From: an uncultured Collinsella sp.
Lineage (GTDB): Bacteria > Actinomycetota > Coriobacteriia > Coriobacteriales > Coriobacteriaceae
NCBI GenBank assembly: GCA_900761995.1
Contig: CAAFEY010000024.1
Coordinates: forward strand, 1-7,298
DNA length: 7,298 nucleotides
Direction: 5' to 3'
Numbering within the stretch: position 1 is the stretch's first letter; each line of letters starts with the position of its first letter. The position numbers and the translations under genes were made by a program. Positions 6,037-7,298 of this stretch are shown here, one piece after another. The notes below the pieces were generated by a model that was given only the letters and a program-made list of their open reading frames with translations, was not told where the DNA came from and made no database searches.

Positions 6037-6732
6037 ATGGACGAGAAGAACGAAGAGCTCGTGGACGCGCAGATCGTCGAAGAGGACAGCCGCATGTATG
6101 GGCACGCCGAGGGCGAGCCTGGTGGCGAGGTCGCTGACGAGCCGGCACTGGTGCTGGGCGACGACGACCCGCACGATGCCGAGCTGCACGAGAAGATTCT
6201 TTCGGAGGAGTGCGCCTGGAAGGGCAAGATTCTCGACGTCCACCGTCTTGAGGTTGAGCTGCCCAACGGTCACCGCAGCGCCCGCGATATCGTTCGCCAT
6301 CCGGGTGCGGCGGCCGTTGTGGCACTGACCGAGAGCGGCAAGATCGTACTGGTGCGTCAGTACCGCACCGCCATCGACCGCGTGACGGTCGAGATTCCCG
6401 CCGGCAAGCTCGATCCAGGCGAGGACCCGCTCGATTGCGCCAAGCGCGAACTGCATGAGGAGACGGGCTTTAGGGCCGGTCGCATTCGCTTTTTGACGTC
6501 GATTGTCACGTCCTGCGGTTTTTGCGATGAGATCATCCACATCTACTTGGCTACCAAGCTCGAGTTTGATGCGCCCAACCCCGATGATGACGAGTTTGTC
6601 AACGTGGACCTGGTGCCGCTGCACGAGCTGATCGACGCCGTGCTCGACGGCAAGATCGAAGACGCCAAGACCGTCGTAGGCGCCTTGGCCTGTGACAGCA
6701 TCGCACACAGGCTGGGCGGAACTGAGCTTTAA
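6037..6732 (+). CDS. Nudix hydrolase, ADP-ribose pyrophosphatase type
   Basis: This enzyme probably hydrolyses ADP-ribose (or a similar nucleoside diphosphate sugar) to AMP and ribose 5-phosphate, using divalent metal. From ATG 6037 the product is 231 residues. A complete Nudix box, G-x5-E-x7-REL-x-EE-x-G-F, spans 123-145 with the metal-binding glutamates at 138, 141 and 142. The flanks VRQYR (106-110), EIPAGKLDPGEDP (119-131) and SCGFCDE (159-165) resemble ADP-ribose pyrophosphatases, which normally read SPGF-x-DE at the last site. The first 58 residues precede the fold and are strongly acidic (21 Asp/Glu), so the protein is longer than the family's usual 180-210. It lies 21 bases after purD and ends before a strong terminator. 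The precise substrate cannot be read from sequence, so no gene symbol is given. Confidence 0.9.
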   Translation: MDEKNEELVDAQIVEEDSRMYGHAEGEPGGEVADEPALVLGDDDPHDAELHEKILSEECAWKGKILDVHRLEVELPNGHRSARDIVRHPGAAAVVALTESGKIVLVRQYRTAIDRVTVEIPAGKLDPGEDPLDCAKRELHEETGFRAGRIRFLTSIVTSCGFCDEIIHIYLATKLEFDAPNPDDDEFVNVDLVPLHELIDAVLDGKIEDAKTVVGALACDSIAHRLGGTEL

Positions 6733-6742
6733 AAGCGAGGGC

Positions 6743-6799
6743 GACCCTGGGGCAAACGCTACTGATTATTTGCCCCAGGGTCTTACGTTATTGTTTTAT
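6743..6799 (+). terminator. Intrinsic terminator after the Nudix gene
   Basis: Bases 6743-6756 pair perfectly with 6769-6782, a 14-bp stem with a 12-base loop. The U-rich stretch TTACGTTATTGTTTTAT follows. The stem begins 10 bases after the Nudix stop codon. The U-tract is broken by A, C and G residues, but the very stable stem makes termination likely. It separates purD-Nudix from the ABC transporter gene. Confidence 0.85.
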
Positions 6800-6812
6800 C
6801 TCCGAGGACTGC

Positions 6813-7298
6813 ATGTTTAAGAGGTTTCTTTCGTATTACGAGCCCCAGATGGGGCTTTTTGTTGCTGATACTGTTTGTGCTCTGGTGCTTGCCGCCATTG
6901 ACCTGGCGTTCCCCATTATCCTGCGCAATTTGACCGGTGGGCTGTTTACTCAGGGTCAGGCTGCCATTATGCAGGCGCTCGGCATGATCGCGGTGGGCTT
7001 GGTGCTGATGTATGCCGCCCGCTGCGCCTGCCGTTATTTTGTGAGCTATTGGGGTCACGTGATGGGCGCGCGTATGGAGTCCAAAATGCGCGAGGACCTG
7101 TTCGACCAGTATGAGCGCTTTAGCTTTGCGTACTTCGACCGCAACAGCTCGGGCGACATGATGAGCCGCGTGGTCAACGACCTGTTCGATATCTGCGAGG
7201 CGGCGCACCACGTGCCCGAGTGGATCATCATCTGCGGCATCGAGATCATCGGCTCGTTTGTGATCCTCTTTACCATCGCTCCGGTGCTGGCGCTCGCC
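6813..7298 (+). CDS. ABC transporter transmembrane/permease protein, 5' part (runs off the window)
   Basis: The reading frame is open from ATG 6813 to the last base, giving 162 residues without a stop. GAGGA (6804-6808) is four bases before the ATG. The sequence fits the transmembrane domain of an ABC exporter of the type fused to an ATPase. There are hydrophobic segments at about 14-37, 52-76 and 137-162. YFDRNSSGDMMSRVVND (107-123) matches the cytoplasmic-loop block YFD-x4-GD-xxSR-xxND that is conserved in such exporters. The nucleotide-binding domain, with Walker motifs, would lie downstream, outside the window. The substrate cannot be deduced. No convincing promoter is visible between the preceding terminator and the start, so read-through or a promoter inside the terminator region is possible. 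Confidence 0.88.
   Translation, partial: MFKRFLSYYEPQMGLFVADTVCALVLAAIDLAFPIILRNLTGGLFTQGQAAIMQALGMIAVGLVLMYAARCACRYFVSYWGHVMGARMESKMREDLFDQYERFSFAYFDRNSSGDMMSRVVNDLFDICEAAHHVPEWIIICGIEIIGSFVILFTIAPVLALA

Noticed and set aside
4795..6708. A 637-codon open frame on the - strand across purD and the Nudix gene
   Set aside because: It lies wholly antisense to two well-supported genes, its translation is low-complexity (rich in Gly, Ala, His, Val and Leu) and shows no family motif. High G+C at third codon positions readily opens antisense frames.
6770..6799. Possible promoter for the ABC transporter gene (TTGCCC, 18 bases, TTTTAT)
   Set aside because: Both hexamers match poorly, the -35 lies in the terminator stem, and the predicted start would fall inside the SD, leaving no usable leader.

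Overview
The window is a compact, GC-rich (roughly 60%) stretch of bacterial chromosome with every gene on the + strand. It begins inside a ribosomal protein gene and ends inside an ABC transporter gene. The order rpsF-ssb-rpsR-rplI followed by dnaB is the classic S6/SSB/S18/L9 cluster of Gram-positive bacteria. Three things suggest a high-GC anaerobic actinobacterium of the Coriobacteriia (Collinsella/Olsenella-like): the base composition, the zinc-type S18, and purA-purD directly after dnaB. That placement is inferred from family resemblance and gene order and was not tested by any search.

Layout. Positions 1-1595 hold the 3' end of rpsF, then ssb, rpsR and rplI, closely spaced and each with its own Shine-Dalgarno (SD) sequence. 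An 11-bp UUCG-capped hairpin lies between ssb and rpsR. A strong intrinsic terminator (1628-1668) closes this unit. A 150-base intergenic stretch with a perfect 16-bp palindrome and a possible extended -10 element leads into dnaB (1822-3213). No terminator is visible after dnaB. A good promoter candidate (3212-3240) overlaps the dnaB stop codon and would drive purA (3307-4593), whose leader contains a 10-bp hairpin. The purA-purD gap (4594-4710) contains overlapping inverted repeats that can form mutually exclusive stems. purD starts with TTG at 4711 behind a consensus SD. A Nudix hydrolase of the ADP-ribose pyrophosphatase type (6037-6732) follows 21 bases later. A second strong terminator (14-bp stem, 6743-6799) ends that unit. 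An ABC exporter gene starts at 6813 and runs off the right edge.

How the genes fit together. S6, S18 and L9 are ribosomal proteins, and S6 and S18 contact each other on the small-subunit platform. SSB and the DnaB helicase act at the replication fork. PurA commits IMP to AMP synthesis, PurD makes glycinamide ribonucleotide early in the same pathway, and the Nudix enzyme probably hydrolyses ADP-ribose or a related nucleoside diphosphate. The window therefore combines translation, replication and nucleotide metabolism.

No mobile element, CRISPR array, tRNA, rRNA or novel multi-gene system is visible. The genes are ordinary housekeeping genes. The items most worth a second look are non-coding (the purA-purD competing stems, the ssb-rpsR hairpin and the palindrome before dnaB), plus two protein extensions: the acidic tail of L9 and the acidic N-terminus of the Nudix protein.
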